Below are positions 50,563-60,748 of a stretch of 64,000 nt of DNA, in pieces (position 1 is the stretch's first letter; each line of letters begins with the position of its first letter). The stretch comes from Intestinibaculum porci. Lineage in GTDB: Bacteria; Bacillota_I; Bacilli_A; Erysipelotrichales; Coprobacillaceae. The DNA lies in NCBI RefSeq assembly GCF_003925875.1, contig NZ_AP019309.1, positions 186,001 to 250,000 of the forward strand, in the 5' to 3' direction. Position numbers and translations under genes: made by a program. The notes beneath the pieces were generated by a model. It was not told where the DNA came from, made no database searches, and saw only the letters and a list, made by a program, of their open reading frames with translations.

Positions 50563-51813
50563 TTATTTTTTTAAGTTGGATAAAGCTAATAGAATGGATA
50601 ACTTCCCATATTCTATGCTTAGACCACCCTGCATATACAGCGTATAAGGAGGGACCACAGGCGCATCAGCACTTAATTCAATGGTACTGCCTTGAGTGAA
50701 ACTGCCGGCTGCCATGACTTCGTCAAAAGGATAACCAGGCATCGGTGCCGGTAACACTTTCACAAAGGCATCAATCGGGGAAGCGGACTGAATGCCCTGA
50801 GTGAATTTCACTAAGGCTTCCTTGCTGCCAAGTTCTACCGTCTGAATAATATCCGTACGGTGATCACGTGAGCCAGGCCAGATCTTCTGGTAGCCGAGTT
50901 TTTCTAACATATAAGACGCAAAGACCGCGGTCTTTAAAGCATTCTTTACGGCATTAGGAGCCATAAAGATCCCCTTAAAGAAAGAGTTGTTTAAATTAAA
51001 GTTAGCCCCTAATTCTTTGCCAATGCCGGGCGCGGTTAAACGTTCTGCAACCATCTGAATGAATTCCTTTTTCCCCGCGACGTAGCCGCCGGTACTGGCA
51101 ATGCCGCCGCCTAAGTTTTTCATGAGCGAGCCAACGACAAGATCGGCGCCGACATCACAAGGTTCTAATTCTTCAACCAGTTCACCATAACAGTTATCCA
51201 CCATAATAATGACATCCTGATTAACTTCACGAATCTTTTCAATGACATGAGCGATTTTCGCAATGGATAGAGAATCCCGCGCAGAGTAGCCGCGGGAACG
51301 CTGGATTTCTACGAGTTTCACATTATGTTCTTTCAGGCGATGGACAATCTTTTCTTCATCAAAAGCATTATTGATGAGATCAATCTGTTCATAAGCGACA
51401 CCATTGGCTTTTAATGATTGGCTTGAATCGCCATAAAGACCAATCATTTCCTGAAGGGAATCATAAGGATCTCCAGAGAGGGAAATCATCGTATCACCAT
51501 GTTTTAATAAAGCGGAAAGAGTGAGATAGATGGCATTCGTTCCACTCATGATCTGCGGTCTCACTAAAGCATCTTCTGCGCCTAGAACACGGGCAAAGAT
51601 ACGTTCTAATTTATCACGGCCTTCATCATAATTGCCATAACCATTGATATCCGCAAAGTCTGTATAAGAGACATTGTTTTCAATAAAAGCGGATAACACT
51701 TTATTGGAATTTTTCAGACAGACATCATCAATCTGGGCATAGATGTCTGCTAAGTCCATGTCGGACTGCTTGGCAAGAGCGAGCAGCTCTTGATCTATTT
51801 GATTTAATATCAT
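50563..51813 (-). CDS. Methionine gamma-lyase-family PLP enzyme (YnbB/aluminium-resistance type)
   Basis: A 416-residue fold-type I PLP enzyme of the family once called aluminium resistance protein. Seen: RIFARVLGAEDALVRPQIMS, GTNAIYLTLSALL, SLSGDPYDSLQEMIGL, VMVDNCYGELVEELEP and the PLP-lysine in VVGSLMKNLGGGIASTGGYV; the C-terminus has MQGGLSIEYGKLSILLAL. The true substrate is not known; a cysteine/methionine lyase role is assumed from the family. Single gene with a terminator. Confidence 0.9.
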   Translation of the reverse strand: MILNQIDQELLALAKQSDMDLADIYAQIDDVCLKNSNKVLSAFIENNVSYTDFADINGYGNYDEGRDKLERIFARVLGAEDALVRPQIMSGTNAIYLTLSALLKHGDTMISLSGDPYDSLQEMIGLYGDSSQSLKANGVAYEQIDLINNAFDEEKIVHRLKEHNVKLVEIQRSRGYSARDSLSIAKIAHVIEKIREVNQDVIIMVDNCYGELVEELEPCDVGADLVVGSLMKNLGGGIASTGGYVAGKKEFIQMVAERLTAPGIGKELGANFNLNNSFFKGIFMAPNAVKNALKTAVFASYMLEKLGYQKIWPGSRDHRTDIIQTVELGSKEALVKFTQGIQSASPIDAFVKVLPAPMPGYPFDEVMAAGSFTQGSTIELSADAPVVPPYTLYMQGGLSIEYGKLSILLALSNLKK

Positions 51814-52029
51814 ATCTATTTACCTACCTTCCTTACCATTATACGCAAATTTATCTATTATTGAAGGGACTTCAAAAGATCTTTCTTCGGACAAAGTGAA
51901 ATGATGTACATTGTCTCTTGGAATATTGAGAAAGAGATCCAAAAAGCTTGTTTCATTGTTAACAAGACATTACAATAGACATAGAATGTGTTGCTTTTTT
52001 TAGGTTTATATCAAGTTTGTTGGATGCGC

Positions 52030-52058
52030 TTGAAACCTAAAAATGATCCATGTATAGT
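52030..52058 (+). promoter_or_regulatory. Promoter of glgP-malQ
   Basis: TTGAAA (52030-52035), a 17-bp spacer and TATAGT (52053-52058) with an extended -10 TG. The start codon of glgP is 24 bp downstream. Confidence 0.7.
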
Positions 52059-52081
52059 ATCATTGAACGGAGGTTAATATT

Positions 52082-54349
52082 ATGGAACTCGAAAAAATGT
52101 TGGAAGAAAAAGCCCAGCAGTTATTTAATGGCACATTACGTGATTTAACAGACGAACAGACTTATATTACATTATTAAGCGTCGTTAAAGAACTCTTAGC
52201 AGATAAAAAGACTATTGAAGGGGAAAGAAAGGTTTACTATTTCTCCGCTGAATTCTTAATTGGTAAGTTAATGAGTAATAACTTAATCAACTTAGGAATT
52301 CGTAAAGAAGTCAAAGAGATTTTAAATAAAAATGGCAAGAGCTTAAGTGAAATTGAAGAAATCGAAAATGAACCATCTTTAGGAAATGGTGGTTTAGGCC
52401 GTTTAGCAGCCTGCTTCTTAGACTCTATTGCCACATTAGGCTTACCTGGTGATGGGATTGGTTTAAACTATCACTTAGGTTTATTCAAACAGGAATTCAA
52501 AGACAATAAACAGTATGAAACACCAAACCCTTGGATCGGGGAATACTCATGGTTAAATAAGACGAAGAAATCTTATATGGTCGAATATAAAGATTTCTGC
52601 TTAAAGTCAACATTATATGATATTGATGTCTTAGGTTATAAAGGTGATAAAAACAAATTACACTTATTTGATATCGATACTGTTGATGAATCTATCGTTC
52701 ATGATGGCATTGCCTTTGATAAAGAAAACTTATTAAAGAATTTAACATTATTCTTATACCCAGATGATTCGGATGAAGATGGTAAGAAATTACGTGTTTA
52801 CCAGCAGTACTTCATGGTGTCTAATGGCGCTCAGATGATCTTAGAAGATTTGAAGAGACGTAAAATCCCACTTACAGAATTAGACAAATATGTATGTATC
52901 CAGATCAATGATACCCACCCATCATTAGTCATCCCAGAATTAATCAGATTATTAATGAAGGAAGGTTTAACCTTCAAGAAATGTGTACAGATCGTTTCTC
53001 GTACCTGTGCCTATACTAACCATACGATCTTAGCGGAAGCGTTGGAAAAATGGCCAATGTACTACTTAGAAGAGATCGTGCCACAGTTAGTCCCAATTAT
53101 TGAAGCCTTAGATGCGGTCGCAAATGAACGCAGCGATAATCCTAAGACTGCCATTATCGATGAAAATAAACTTGTTCATATGGCCTCTATGGATATCCAT
53201 TTCGGTTTCTCAATCAATGGTGTAGCTGCCATCCATACGGATATCTTAAAACAGTCAGAATTAAAAGACTTCTATGATTTATATCCAAAGAAATTTAACA
53301 ATAAAACTAACGGTATTACATTCCGTCGCTGGTTAATGGACTGTGATGAAGAATTAACGGATTTCATCGATTCCTTAATCGGTGAAGATTATAAGACGGA
53401 TGCTGATGAATTAACAAAGTTAAGAGATTACTTAAATGATCATGATGCCTTAACGCGTTTATTAGACATCAAACAGACAAAGAAGAATCAGTTAGCGAAA
53501 GTGCTTTATGATAAAGAAGGCATCAAAGTTGATCCAGAATCCATCTTTGATATCCAGATCAAACGTTTGCACGAATACAAACGTCAGCAGATGAATGTTT
53601 TATACATCATCTATCAGTACTTACAGATCAAAGCAGGCCATTTACCTGCTCACCCAATTACCTGCATCTTTGGGGCTAAAGCAGCACCTGCTTACATCTT
53701 AGCTAAAGATATTATCCACACGATTCTCTGCCTCCAGCAGATCATCGATGCGGATCCAGAAGTATCACCATACTTAAAAGTTGTCATGGTTACAAACTAC
53801 AACGTCACTTATGCGGAACAGTTAATCCCAGCCTGTGATTTATCAGAACAGATCTCTTTAGCTTCTAAAGAAGCTTCTGGTACCGGTAATATGAAGATGA
53901 TGTTGAACGGGGCCGTAACAATTGGTACCGATGATGGGGCTAACGTCGAAATCCATGATTTAGTCGGTGACAAGAACATCTATATCTTCGGTATTGATTC
54001 TGATACAGTTATCAAACATTATGAAAAAGCGGATTACCATCCAGCAGATGTTTTAGCAAAAGATCCAGAATTAAAGAAATTAGTCGACTTCATCGTTTCT
54101 GATGAAATGGTTAAAGTCGGAGATCATGAATGCTTAGAACGTTTACATCATGATTTATGTACAAAAGACTGGTTCATGGCTTTAATTGATGCCAAAGACT
54201 ACATTGAAACCAAAGAGCGTGCTATCAAGGACTACAATGATCGTTATGCATGGGCTAAGAAGATGTTAATCAACATCTCTGCAGCTGGTTATTTCTCAAG
54301 TGACAGAACGATCCGTCAGTACAATGAAGACATCTGGAAACTTAAATAG
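52082..54349 (+). CDS. glgP: Glycogen/maltodextrin phosphorylase
   Basis: A 755-residue GT35 phosphorylase that releases glucose 1-phosphate from alpha-1,4-glucan. Seen: [102 protein letters not shown] and the PLP-lysine in [20 protein letters not shown]. The N-terminus is short, without the regulatory extension of animal enzymes. ATG 52082 lies behind ACGGAGG. Its 3' end overlaps malQ. Confidence 0.96.
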   Translation: MELEKMLEEKAQQLFNGTLRDLTDEQTYITLLSVVKELLADKKTIEGERKVYYFSAEFLIGKLMSNNLINLGIRKEVKEILNKNGKSLSEIEEIENEPSLGNGGLGRLAACFLDSIATLGLPGDGIGLNYHLGLFKQEFKDNKQYETPNPWIGEYSWLNKTKKSYMVEYKDFCLKSTLYDIDVLGYKGDKNKLHLFDIDTVDESIVHDGIAFDKENLLKNLTLFLYPDDSDEDGKKLRVYQQYFMVSNGAQMILEDLKRRKIPLTELDKYVCIQINDTHPSLVIPELIRLLMKEGLTFKKCVQIVSRTCAYTNHTILAEALEKWPMYYLEEIVPQLVPIIEALDAVANERSDNPKTAIIDENKLVHMASMDIHFGFSINGVAAIHTDILKQSELKDFYDLYPKKFNNKTNGITFRRWLMDCDEELTDFIDSLIGEDYKTDADELTKLRDYLNDHDALTRLLDIKQTKKNQLAKVLYDKEGIKVDPESIFDIQIKRLHEYKRQQMNVLYIIYQYLQIKAGHLPAHPITCIFGAKAAPAYILAKDIIHTILCLQQIIDADPEVSPYLKVVMVTNYNVTYAEQLIPACDLSEQISLASKEASGTGNMKMMLNGAVTIGTDDGANVEIHDLVGDKNIYIFGIDSDTVIKHYEKADYHPADVLAKDPELKKLVDFIVSDEMVKVGDHECLERLHHDLCTKDWFMALIDAKDYIETKERAIKDYNDRYAWAKKMLINISAAGYFSSDRTIRQYNEDIWKLK

Positions 54350-55760
54350 AGAAGCAGGCATTTTAATGCCTGTTTCTATGCTCAATGGACCACATGGTAT
54401 TGGTGATTTTGGGGAATGTGCACGCCATTTCTTAAGATCAACAGCTAAAGCTGGCTTTGCCATCTGGCAACTGCTGCCATTAAATCCTTTGGGCTATGGA
54501 AACTCACCTTATCAGCCATATTCTTCTTTTGCGGGAGATGAAATCTATATTTCTTTAGATGAACTCACCAAAGAAGGATTAATTGGTGAAGTCCCTCATT
54601 TCAATGCGATGAATCATCACATTGATTATGAAGGCGTGAGACAATTTAAAGAAAAGTATTTACGCGAAGCATTCGCACACTTCAAAGAAGATGAAGACTA
54701 CGCAGCCTTCATCAAACGGGCTTTCTGGCTCGATGATTATGCAAAATTCATGACCTTAAAGAAGGCTAATGGCAATAAGCAGTGGAACGAATGGACAACC
54801 TTTGATGTCGATGACAATGAAGTGGCTTATATTAAGTTCTTACAGTTTATTTTTGATAAACAGTGGGCTGCTTTAAAAGACTATGCCCATGCCTTGCACT
54901 TACAGGTAATGGGGGATATGCCTATTTACGTTGGGTTAGATAGTGCAGATGTCTATAGTCATAAAGAATGTTTCTTATTAGATCAGAATGACAAACCAAC
55001 AGCGGTAGCTGGTGTCCCACCTGATTACTTCAGTGAAGATGGTCAGTTATGGGGCAATCCGCTCTATGACTGGGATTACCTGAAAGACCATGGTTACTCA
55101 TTCTGGATGGAACGTTTAAGCTGGAACAAAGACTTATTCGATATTGTCCGCATCGATCACTTCCGTGCTTTCGATACGTACTGGAAAGTTCCAGCGGGAG
55201 AAACGACCGCCAAAAACGGCGAATGGATCTTAGGCCCAGCCTATGATTTCTTCGATGCGGTATTCGCTAAATTCCCTGACTTAAACGTCGTTGCCGAAGA
55301 TTTAGGTGACTTACGTAAGGAAGTCTTAGAATTAAAAGATCATTATCATATGTTAGGTATGCGTATCGTAGAATACAGCTTTGGCCCTGATGAAGAAAAA
55401 CATAACTTCGTCTTACCAGCTTTTGCAATCGCTTATACCGGGACTCATGATAATGCTCCAGTCAATGGCTGGTATCATGACTTACCAAAGAATGAACGTC
55501 GTCGCTTAAGAAAGATTATGTCGCATTATCCATATCATGGCGACATGGCTAATAAGTTAGTGCGTTTTACATTAGATTCACCATGTGTCAAAGCGATTAT
55601 TCCAATGTTTGATTTATTAGGCTTAGGTAATGAAGCCCGCATCAATACGCCAGGAACCATCGGTGAACCAAACTGGTGTTATAAGTTAAATACCTTAGAT
55701 GCTTATGATCGTAAGATCCATCGTATTCACTTATTATTAGAAAAATCACATCGTATTTAA
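54324..55760 (+). CDS. malQ: 4-alpha-glucanotransferase
   Basis: A 478-residue GH77 amylomaltase that moves alpha-1,4-glucan segments, releasing glucose. Seen: [80 protein letters not shown], the nucleophile region [22 protein letters not shown] (Glu) and YTGTHDN. The start at ATG 54324 lies inside the end of glgP; it keeps the family's N-terminal REAGIL block, which a later ATG (54366) would cut. With glgP it forms the standard pair for glucan breakdown. Confidence 0.93.
   Translation: MKTSGNLNREAGILMPVSMLNGPHGIGDFGECARHFLRSTAKAGFAIWQLLPLNPLGYGNSPYQPYSSFAGDEIYISLDELTKEGLIGEVPHFNAMNHHIDYEGVRQFKEKYLREAFAHFKEDEDYAAFIKRAFWLDDYAKFMTLKKANGNKQWNEWTTFDVDDNEVAYIKFLQFIFDKQWAALKDYAHALHLQVMGDMPIYVGLDSADVYSHKECFLLDQNDKPTAVAGVPPDYFSEDGQLWGNPLYDWDYLKDHGYSFWMERLSWNKDLFDIVRIDHFRAFDTYWKVPAGETTAKNGEWILGPAYDFFDAVFAKFPDLNVVAEDLGDLRKEVLELKDHYHMLGMRIVEYSFGPDEEKHNFVLPAFAIAYTGTHDNAPVNGWYHDLPKNERRRLRKIMSHYPYHGDMANKLVRFTLDSPCVKAIIPMFDLLGLGNEARINTPGTIGEPNWCYKLNTLDAYDRKIHRIHLLLEKSHRI
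54352..54374 (+). promoter_or_regulatory. Hairpin just after the glgP stop
   Basis: AGCAGGCAT (from 54353) pairs with ATGCCTG plus TTT around TTTA, giving a short terminator-like hairpin inside the malQ coding sequence. It may reduce transcription into malQ. Confidence 0.35.
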
Positions 55761-55955
55761 AAAGGGGCTAACTATATAAAAATCAAGTAATTTTATGAAA
55801 AAGTTTGAAAATATTACGAGATTTTAGTTGGTTTACCTAAAGTATAGTAGAACTTTGAAAATTTGATATGTGCGTGAATTTATTCACAACAAAACTATGC
55901 AAAGATCCTTCAAATGTCATAACGATATATTATGGGAATTTTAATGAACTGGTTT

Positions 55956-57136
55956 TTATACTAGTTTTGCTGAATCAATTAATTCTCCGGTTATAAGGAT
56001 GTGAAAGAGAATTCTAATCAGCTTTCTCACACAATGTCCTTGCGCACACCTATGGCTTTTACCTTCACTTATTTTCTTATCGTAAAAGTCCTTAAATACT
56101 TTATTGTTGTTAATAACGGGTGTTATGACCTGATAAAGCATTTTCCTGAGATATTTATTCCCTTTTTTAGTAATGGCGCTATGTCTTTGCTCATATTGGC
56201 TTGATTCATAGTGCATGGGAGTATCAATGTATTTTGTCAATTTTGATACTGAATTAAAGTTGCTAATGCAGCGGATTTCAGCTAGTATAGTGATACAGGA
56301 AGTGTGTGAAATTTCTGGAATGGTTAAGATAGGAGAGTTGGTCTTTTTAGAAAACTCTTCTATTTTTTTATCCACTTTTGTAAGCCCTTTACTTAACAAC
56401 ATGTACTGGTTTAAATGACTTTCCAGGGCATACTCTTCACCTATGTTAGGCATGGCTACAGATCTTTGCGTTCATGCTTTAAGATCCTCTGCTGTGAACC
56501 TTACACGTCTTCCTCGACAGCACTGATTCATGACTTTTCTGATCTCCCTTATATCGACTTTTGCAATGCTTGCAGTTATTTAAAGGCTTTTAGGATATTC
56601 ATGTATGTCTTTCCGTAATGGAAGCTGAAAAGGCTGTTAAATTCCGGGAAAAGCATATCTAGTGATTTCTGGATTTTATGACCTACTGGGTTGAACGAAA
56701 AGTAAAGATCACTGTGCAAGCGGGTAAGACTTTTCATTTCATTCAGTTCGAAAAAAGATTTATCCACTTTTCTGTAGAGTTTCTTCCTCTCTGGGTAATC
56801 TAGTATTTCTGCGATTTGTACCGAATCTAGTTCATCATTTTTAGTGATGTTACGTGTCAATTTTCTGTCAGCGTTTGTTGTAACTGGATTTATGAGATAA
56901 ACGTTGTATTCCTTATTTATCAGATACCACAGCAGGTTAAAGTGATAATGGCCGGTATCTTCCATGCCAATTTTAATGTTGTCTTTCGAATAAGACTTGA
57001 TTGTTTCTTCAAGTTTTTTGAAACCATCAATGTTGTTTTGGATAGTCATTGGCTTACCAATGACATTGCCTGTTTCTAGATCGACGATAGTGAAGACATG
57101 TTTATTCTTCTAGGCGTCAATTCCTAATGAAATCAT
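55956..57136 (-). pseudogene. Decayed IS110-type transposase
   Basis: On the minus strand, MISLGIDA then a TAG stop, KNKHVFTIVDLETGNVIGKP, IGMEDTGHYHFNLLWYLINK, NDELDSVQIAEIL; the frame breaks near 56570 (TAA and a shift) and continues in another frame with a TGA before AQRSV-like sequence, then PNIGEEYALESHLNQYMLLS, YIDTPMHYESSQYEQRHSAI, TKKGNKYLRKMLYQVITPVI. At least two nonsense changes and one frameshift are visible, so it is dead. It is a different IS110 lineage from the copy at 18745. No terminal signals were recognised. It lies next to the pilus operon. Confidence 0.88.
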
Positions 57137-57393
57137 AAGTAAATGATCCTTTCATTACGATATTTGTGATTGCGTTGAACCCACAAGACTTAAACTGTAA
57201 AATCTGGTGCCAAATGCGAATTCAAAGACTCATCTAACTCATGTTTGCTCGTTGAATAAGCTTGTGGTATGAGACTTCTCTAAGTAGTCAAAGCTACAGG
57301 TTTTGTAATAAATCCACATACACATTCACGTTTTCAAACATATACTATTTCTAAACCGTAATCAACTACGGATATAAAGTTGATAGAAAGGAA

Positions 57394-57423
57394 ATGTATA
57401 TTTCTATTAGCTCGATGAGCTAA
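57394..57423 (+). promoter_or_regulatory. Possible leader peptide and hairpin before the pilin gene
   Basis: A nine-codon frame (MYISISSMS) starts two to three bases after AGAAAGGA. It ends inside an imperfect palindrome (ATTAGCTC with GAGCTAAT). The pilin ATG at 57446 has no ribosome binding site of its own. The 309 bases between the IS110 remnant and the pilin gene hold this and a TCAACT/AGTTGA hairpin (57362-57383), nothing else recognised. Confidence 0.35.
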
Positions 57424-57445
57424 TTAGAATATACCAGATTTTGAT

Positions 57446-58837
57446 ATGAAAAAAGGAAAAAAATTAAGCACAGCTTCAGCTTTGTCAGCAGTCCTGATGG
57501 CTGGTGCAATTATGAATGCAGTGCCTGCTTTTGCAGCGAACAACACGGGAGCTACTGCAGATCCATCAGCGACTGTGACAACTAAAACAACATTTGACAA
57601 GTATCTGGTAATGAAAAAGAACGCAAACGTTCCAAATGCTACATTCAGCTATACAGTGTCTATTCCAACAGATGATGAAATGAAAAGTCTTCCTAATCCG
57701 GAAGATACAAATGGAACAAATCTTACTATAAGAAAGGGTATTGGTTCACCAACGGCATCATCTACAACGTTTGAAGCAGGTGATCAGACATTTGATTCAG
57801 CACAGACAGTAAGAACAAACACAGACTCAAAAACATATGATGAAAAAACAGCTGATCAGGTTATTGGATTAGACAAAGATCATAAATACGCAAAGCAGAC
57901 ATCTACAGTTGATTTTTCAAAGGTAACATTCAGCGAACCGGGTGTCTACAGATACAAGATCACAGAAAATGATACCAGTGAAAAGGGCATCACAAAGGAC
58001 TCAACAGCAAGATATCTGGACGTTTATGTGGAATCAGACGATAATGGGAAACTGAGCATTCAAGGATACGTCTTCCATACAGCAAATAAAGCACAAAAAA
58101 AGGATGGCACAAATCCTGAAGAAAAAAACAAAGGATTCACAAACACCTATACAACACAGGATCTTACACTTACAAAAACTGTTACAGGAAATCAGGGGTT
58201 CAGAGATCAGTACTTCAAATTTCATGTAGATATTACAGATCTTGACGGAGGAGCACGATTATTCCTGACTGATAAGGACGGCCACAAGCCATACAAGAGC
58301 ACAGACACAGTTGCCTATGCCTACAATGCAGGTACAGGCAAAAGAGATGGCGGTCAGAAACGTTTTGTGGCAACAGAAGGAAAAGGATCGTTCGCCGATG
58401 TCTCCGCTCCAGCTGGGGCAGATGCCGACATGTCAGGACTTGCACTTACCGCTAACGACAGCGGAAATGCATCCTTCGACGTATACCTGAAACACGGTGA
58501 ATCACTGAAAGTCAACGGTCTTACTGAAGGCGCAAAATACACTGTAACGGAAACAAGTGAAGATTATTCTGCATCCGCTACAAAAAATGCTCAGGCTATC
58601 GATCTGACGCATAGCAAAGACGATCATACCGATGCAATTGCTACGCAGACATTGGCAGGGGACGAAACCATTGCATATACAAATGACCGTGAAGGCGTTC
58701 TTCCAACTGGTATTTATCACAATAACCGTGCAGCATTCAACATCATGGGCATTGCGGCAGCTGGCGGAGCAATTGCCATTGTCATCAGAAAGCGCAGAAA
58801 AAACGTTGAACAGGCACTGAAAAATTCGAATAAATAA
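57446..58837 (+). CDS. Major pilin with LPXTG-type sorting signal
   Basis: A 463-residue secreted wall protein. Signal peptide KKLSTASALSAVLMAGAIMN, cut near AFAA. Residues about 40-240 and 240-415 form two domains of the Spy0128/FctA type, with motifs for isopeptide bonds: a Lys early in the first strands (TTFDKYLVMKKN; DLTLTKTVTG) and E-containing ends (YKITEND; YTVTETSEDY). The C-terminus has LPTGIYHN, a hydrophobic segment (MGIAAAGGAIAIVI) and RKRRK. It should be the polymerised backbone, linked by the sortase encoded two genes on. Confidence 0.88.
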   Translation: MKKGKKLSTASALSAVLMAGAIMNAVPAFAANNTGATADPSATVTTKTTFDKYLVMKKNANVPNATFSYTVSIPTDDEMKSLPNPEDTNGTNLTIRKGIGSPTASSTTFEAGDQTFDSAQTVRTNTDSKTYDEKTADQVIGLDKDHKYAKQTSTVDFSKVTFSEPGVYRYKITENDTSEKGITKDSTARYLDVYVESDDNGKLSIQGYVFHTANKAQKKDGTNPEEKNKGFTNTYTTQDLTLTKTVTGNQGFRDQYFKFHVDITDLDGGARLFLTDKDGHKPYKSTDTVAYAYNAGTGKRDGGQKRFVATEGKGSFADVSAPAGADADMSGLALTANDSGNASFDVYLKHGESLKVNGLTEGAKYTVTETSEDYSASATKNAQAIDLTHSKDDHTDAIATQTLAGDETIAYTNDREGVLPTGIYHNNRAAFNIMGIAAAGGAIAIVIRKRRKNVEQALKNSNK

Positions 58838-59316
58838 TGAGCAGAAAGCAGCTCATTTATAAGTGGCTATGGCCGTTTGAAAAGCTAGTCATTCTGGCTG
58901 TAGCCATTTCTGCTGTTCTGATTTTTGTCTTCAGCTTTCATGTATGCGATGGATCATCGATGTATCCGACAATCAGCGATGGAGACATGTGCCTTTTCTA
59001 TCGTCTGGATACACCGGCAAGAGGAGATATCGTTTCCTATAAGACGCCATCCGGCATAAAGATCGGAAGAGCGGTCGGCATCGCCGGAGACAGAGTAAGC
59101 ATTGATCATGAAAAGCTTTATGTCAACGGATATGAGCAGGAGTCATTCTACACTGTGCCGGGAAACGTTGCGGAACATACAGTAAAAAGCGGTGAAATAT
59201 TTGTAGTCAATGACTACCGTACTGATACGTCAGATTCCAGAAAATATGGAGATATTTCGCTGAAGAATGTGGAAGGCGTGTATTTTGCATCACTTCGGAC
59301 AGGAGGCGTTTCATAA
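58837..59316 (+). CDS. Signal-peptidase-like pilus assembly protein (SipA type)
   Basis: A 159-residue type I signal peptidase homologue: one N-terminal anchor (VILAVAISAVLIFVFSFHV), the box B serine motif DGSSMYPTISDGD, and the box D/E region GRAVGIAGDRVSI. The catalytic lysine that normally begins box D (KRVIGLPGD) is Gly here, while the Ser is retained. Streptococcal SipA, a pilus-assembly factor, also has Gly at this position. It is therefore more likely a chaperone for pilin polymerisation than a protease. The ATG overlaps the pilin stop (TAATG). Confidence 0.88.
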   Translation: MSRKQLIYKWLWPFEKLVILAVAISAVLIFVFSFHVCDGSSMYPTISDGDMCLFYRLDTPARGDIVSYKTPSGIKIGRAVGIAGDRVSIDHEKLYVNGYEQESFYTVPGNVAEHTVKSGEIFVVNDYRTDTSDSRKYGDISLKNVEGVYFASLRTGGVS

Positions 59317-60017
59317 TGGGGATGAATTTTCTCAAAAAGCTTGGCGAATACGACGGAAGAACGCCGGAGGAAAGAGCGTATGCCATCGTCAACCATGTTG
59401 TAGATTTCTTTATTACGGCAGTTATTGTTGTTGCAATGATCATTGGCGGATATTCGTTCTACATCTATCAGCGTCAGCTTCACAAAGCAGACATCGGTTA
59501 TACAGGCTATACAATGGAACAGCTTGGAGCAGTGGGATGGATCACGATTGATCATACAGACATTGACTATCCGATCATGCAGGGGAAGACAAATACTGAA
59601 TACATGAACAGAAACCCGCTTGGGGAAATGTCGCTGTCAGGAAGCATTTTTCTTGATTCGGCATCAAAAAGCGATTTTTCTGATCCGTATTCGATTATCT
59701 ACGGGCATCATATGGCTCAGGGAAAGATGTTCGGCGCTCTTGACGCCTACCATGATAACGGCTATCTGAAAAAACATGCGACAGGGATTCTCAAAACAAG
59801 AAAAGGAAATACATACAGCCTGAAGATTGTTTCATGCATCAGCATAAGCGGAAAAAATCAGACAGTGTTTGACGTTCAGCAGAACATCAGCGACAAGAGA
59901 AAAGAACTGATCAGACTTTCGCCTGAGCTTGCAGGAAATAAGAAGATACTTGCGCTTTCAACCTGTCAGGATACGGAAACAGACGAAAGAACAGTCGTGT
60001 TTGCGACGTACGAATAG
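59316..60017 (+). CDS. Class B-type sortase (pilus polymerase)
   Basis: A 233-residue sortase with an N-terminal membrane anchor (FFITAVIVVAMIIGGYSFYI). The catalytic triad is visible: His in IIYGHHMAQGKMFG, Cys in LALSTCQDTETDERT, and Arg in DERTVVFATY. The spacing after Cys and the long helix before the His fit class B. With the SipA-like protein it should join pilins through the LPTG signal. The ATG overlaps the previous stop (TAATG). Confidence 0.9.
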   Translation: MGMNFLKKLGEYDGRTPEERAYAIVNHVVDFFITAVIVVAMIIGGYSFYIYQRQLHKADIGYTGYTMEQLGAVGWITIDHTDIDYPIMQGKTNTEYMNRNPLGEMSLSGSIFLDSASKSDFSDPYSIIYGHHMAQGKMFGALDAYHDNGYLKKHATGILKTRKGNTYSLKIVSCISISGKNQTVFDVQQNISDKRKELIRLSPELAGNKKILALSTCQDTETDERTVVFATYE

Positions 60018-60053
60018 CAGAAAACATAATACAAAAAGAAAGGAAGTTTTTTC

Positions 60054-60704
60054 ATGAGATTTATCAGAAATGCAGTCTTTGCATGTATTGCGGGAATGTG
60101 CCTGATGTGTGCTCCTGTTCATGCAGAAACGCCATCACTTGAAGTAAACATTCCTGTCACCTGTTCAGACAAAAACGCTCATACATTTACAATTTCATCA
60201 AATGATGCACCTCTTCCGGAAAAAACAGAGATGACGCTCAACAACAGTCAGGGAAATTTTACTGTGATATTAAGCGAGCCAAAGAACTATCATTATGCCA
60301 TTACTGATGATCAGAAAGATACATATGAAGTAAGTGTGCTTGTTACAACAGATAAAAGCGGTAAGCTTTCTTCTGAACTGACGGCAACAAAAGACGGAAA
60401 ATACAAGAAAGACATTATCTACAGTTATGACGGATCAAAGCCTGAAGAGCTGGGCAAAAAAACATCAACAAAAAAGCCAGAGCCTGTAAAGAAGAAAAAA
60501 ACTTCTGTGATCAACGACGGATCAATGCTTGAAGAGCTGGGCAAAAAAACACCAACAAGAAAGCCAAAGCCTGTAAAGAAGAAAAAAACTTCTGTGGTCA
60601 ACACAGGCGATCCAACAGAAATTGCAAAATGGTGTGCAGGGCTTGGCATCTCTGCCGTTCTTGCTATTACTCTTTTAAAAAAGGTCAAAAACAATGAGAA
60701 ATAA
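60054..60704 (+). CDS. Minor pilus/wall protein with internal duplication
   Basis: A 216-residue secreted protein: signal peptide (NAVFACIAGMCLMCAPVHA), a beta-rich N-terminal domain of about 110 residues like a single pilin domain (PLPEKTEMTLNNSQGNF, KNYHYAITDDQKDTYEV), then a Lys/Pro-rich stalk made of two 29-residue repeats, and a sorting-like end: VVNTGDP, a hydrophobic segment (GLGISAVLAITLL) and KKVKNNEK. The NTGD motif differs from the LPTG of the backbone pilin and may mark it as the base subunit. AAAGAAAGGAAG precedes the ATG. Confidence 0.75.
   Translation: MRFIRNAVFACIAGMCLMCAPVHAETPSLEVNIPVTCSDKNAHTFTISSNDAPLPEKTEMTLNNSQGNFTVILSEPKNYHYAITDDQKDTYEVSVLVTTDKSGKLSSELTATKDGKYKKDIIYSYDGSKPEELGKKTSTKKPEPVKKKKTSVINDGSMLEELGKKTPTRKPKPVKKKKTSVVNTGDPTEIAKWCAGLGISAVLAITLLKKVKNNEK
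60429..60602 (+). repeat. Two tandem 87-bp repeats in the minor pilin gene
   Basis: The unit from 60429 (GACGGATCAA...) recurs at 60516 with few changes. In protein it is two 29-residue units, each with EELGKKT, KPxPVKKKKTSV. The period is a multiple of three, so copy number can vary without frameshift. Confidence 0.85.
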
Positions 60705-60748
60705 TCTCAGAAAAATAAAACACTTATAGAAGGAGGAGAATGCATAAT

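Noticed and set aside
55956-57136. Stop-codon reassignment (TAG and TGA inside the IS110-type gene)
   Set aside because: A frameshift is also present and all other genes use TAA, TAG and TGA as ends, so this is simple decay.
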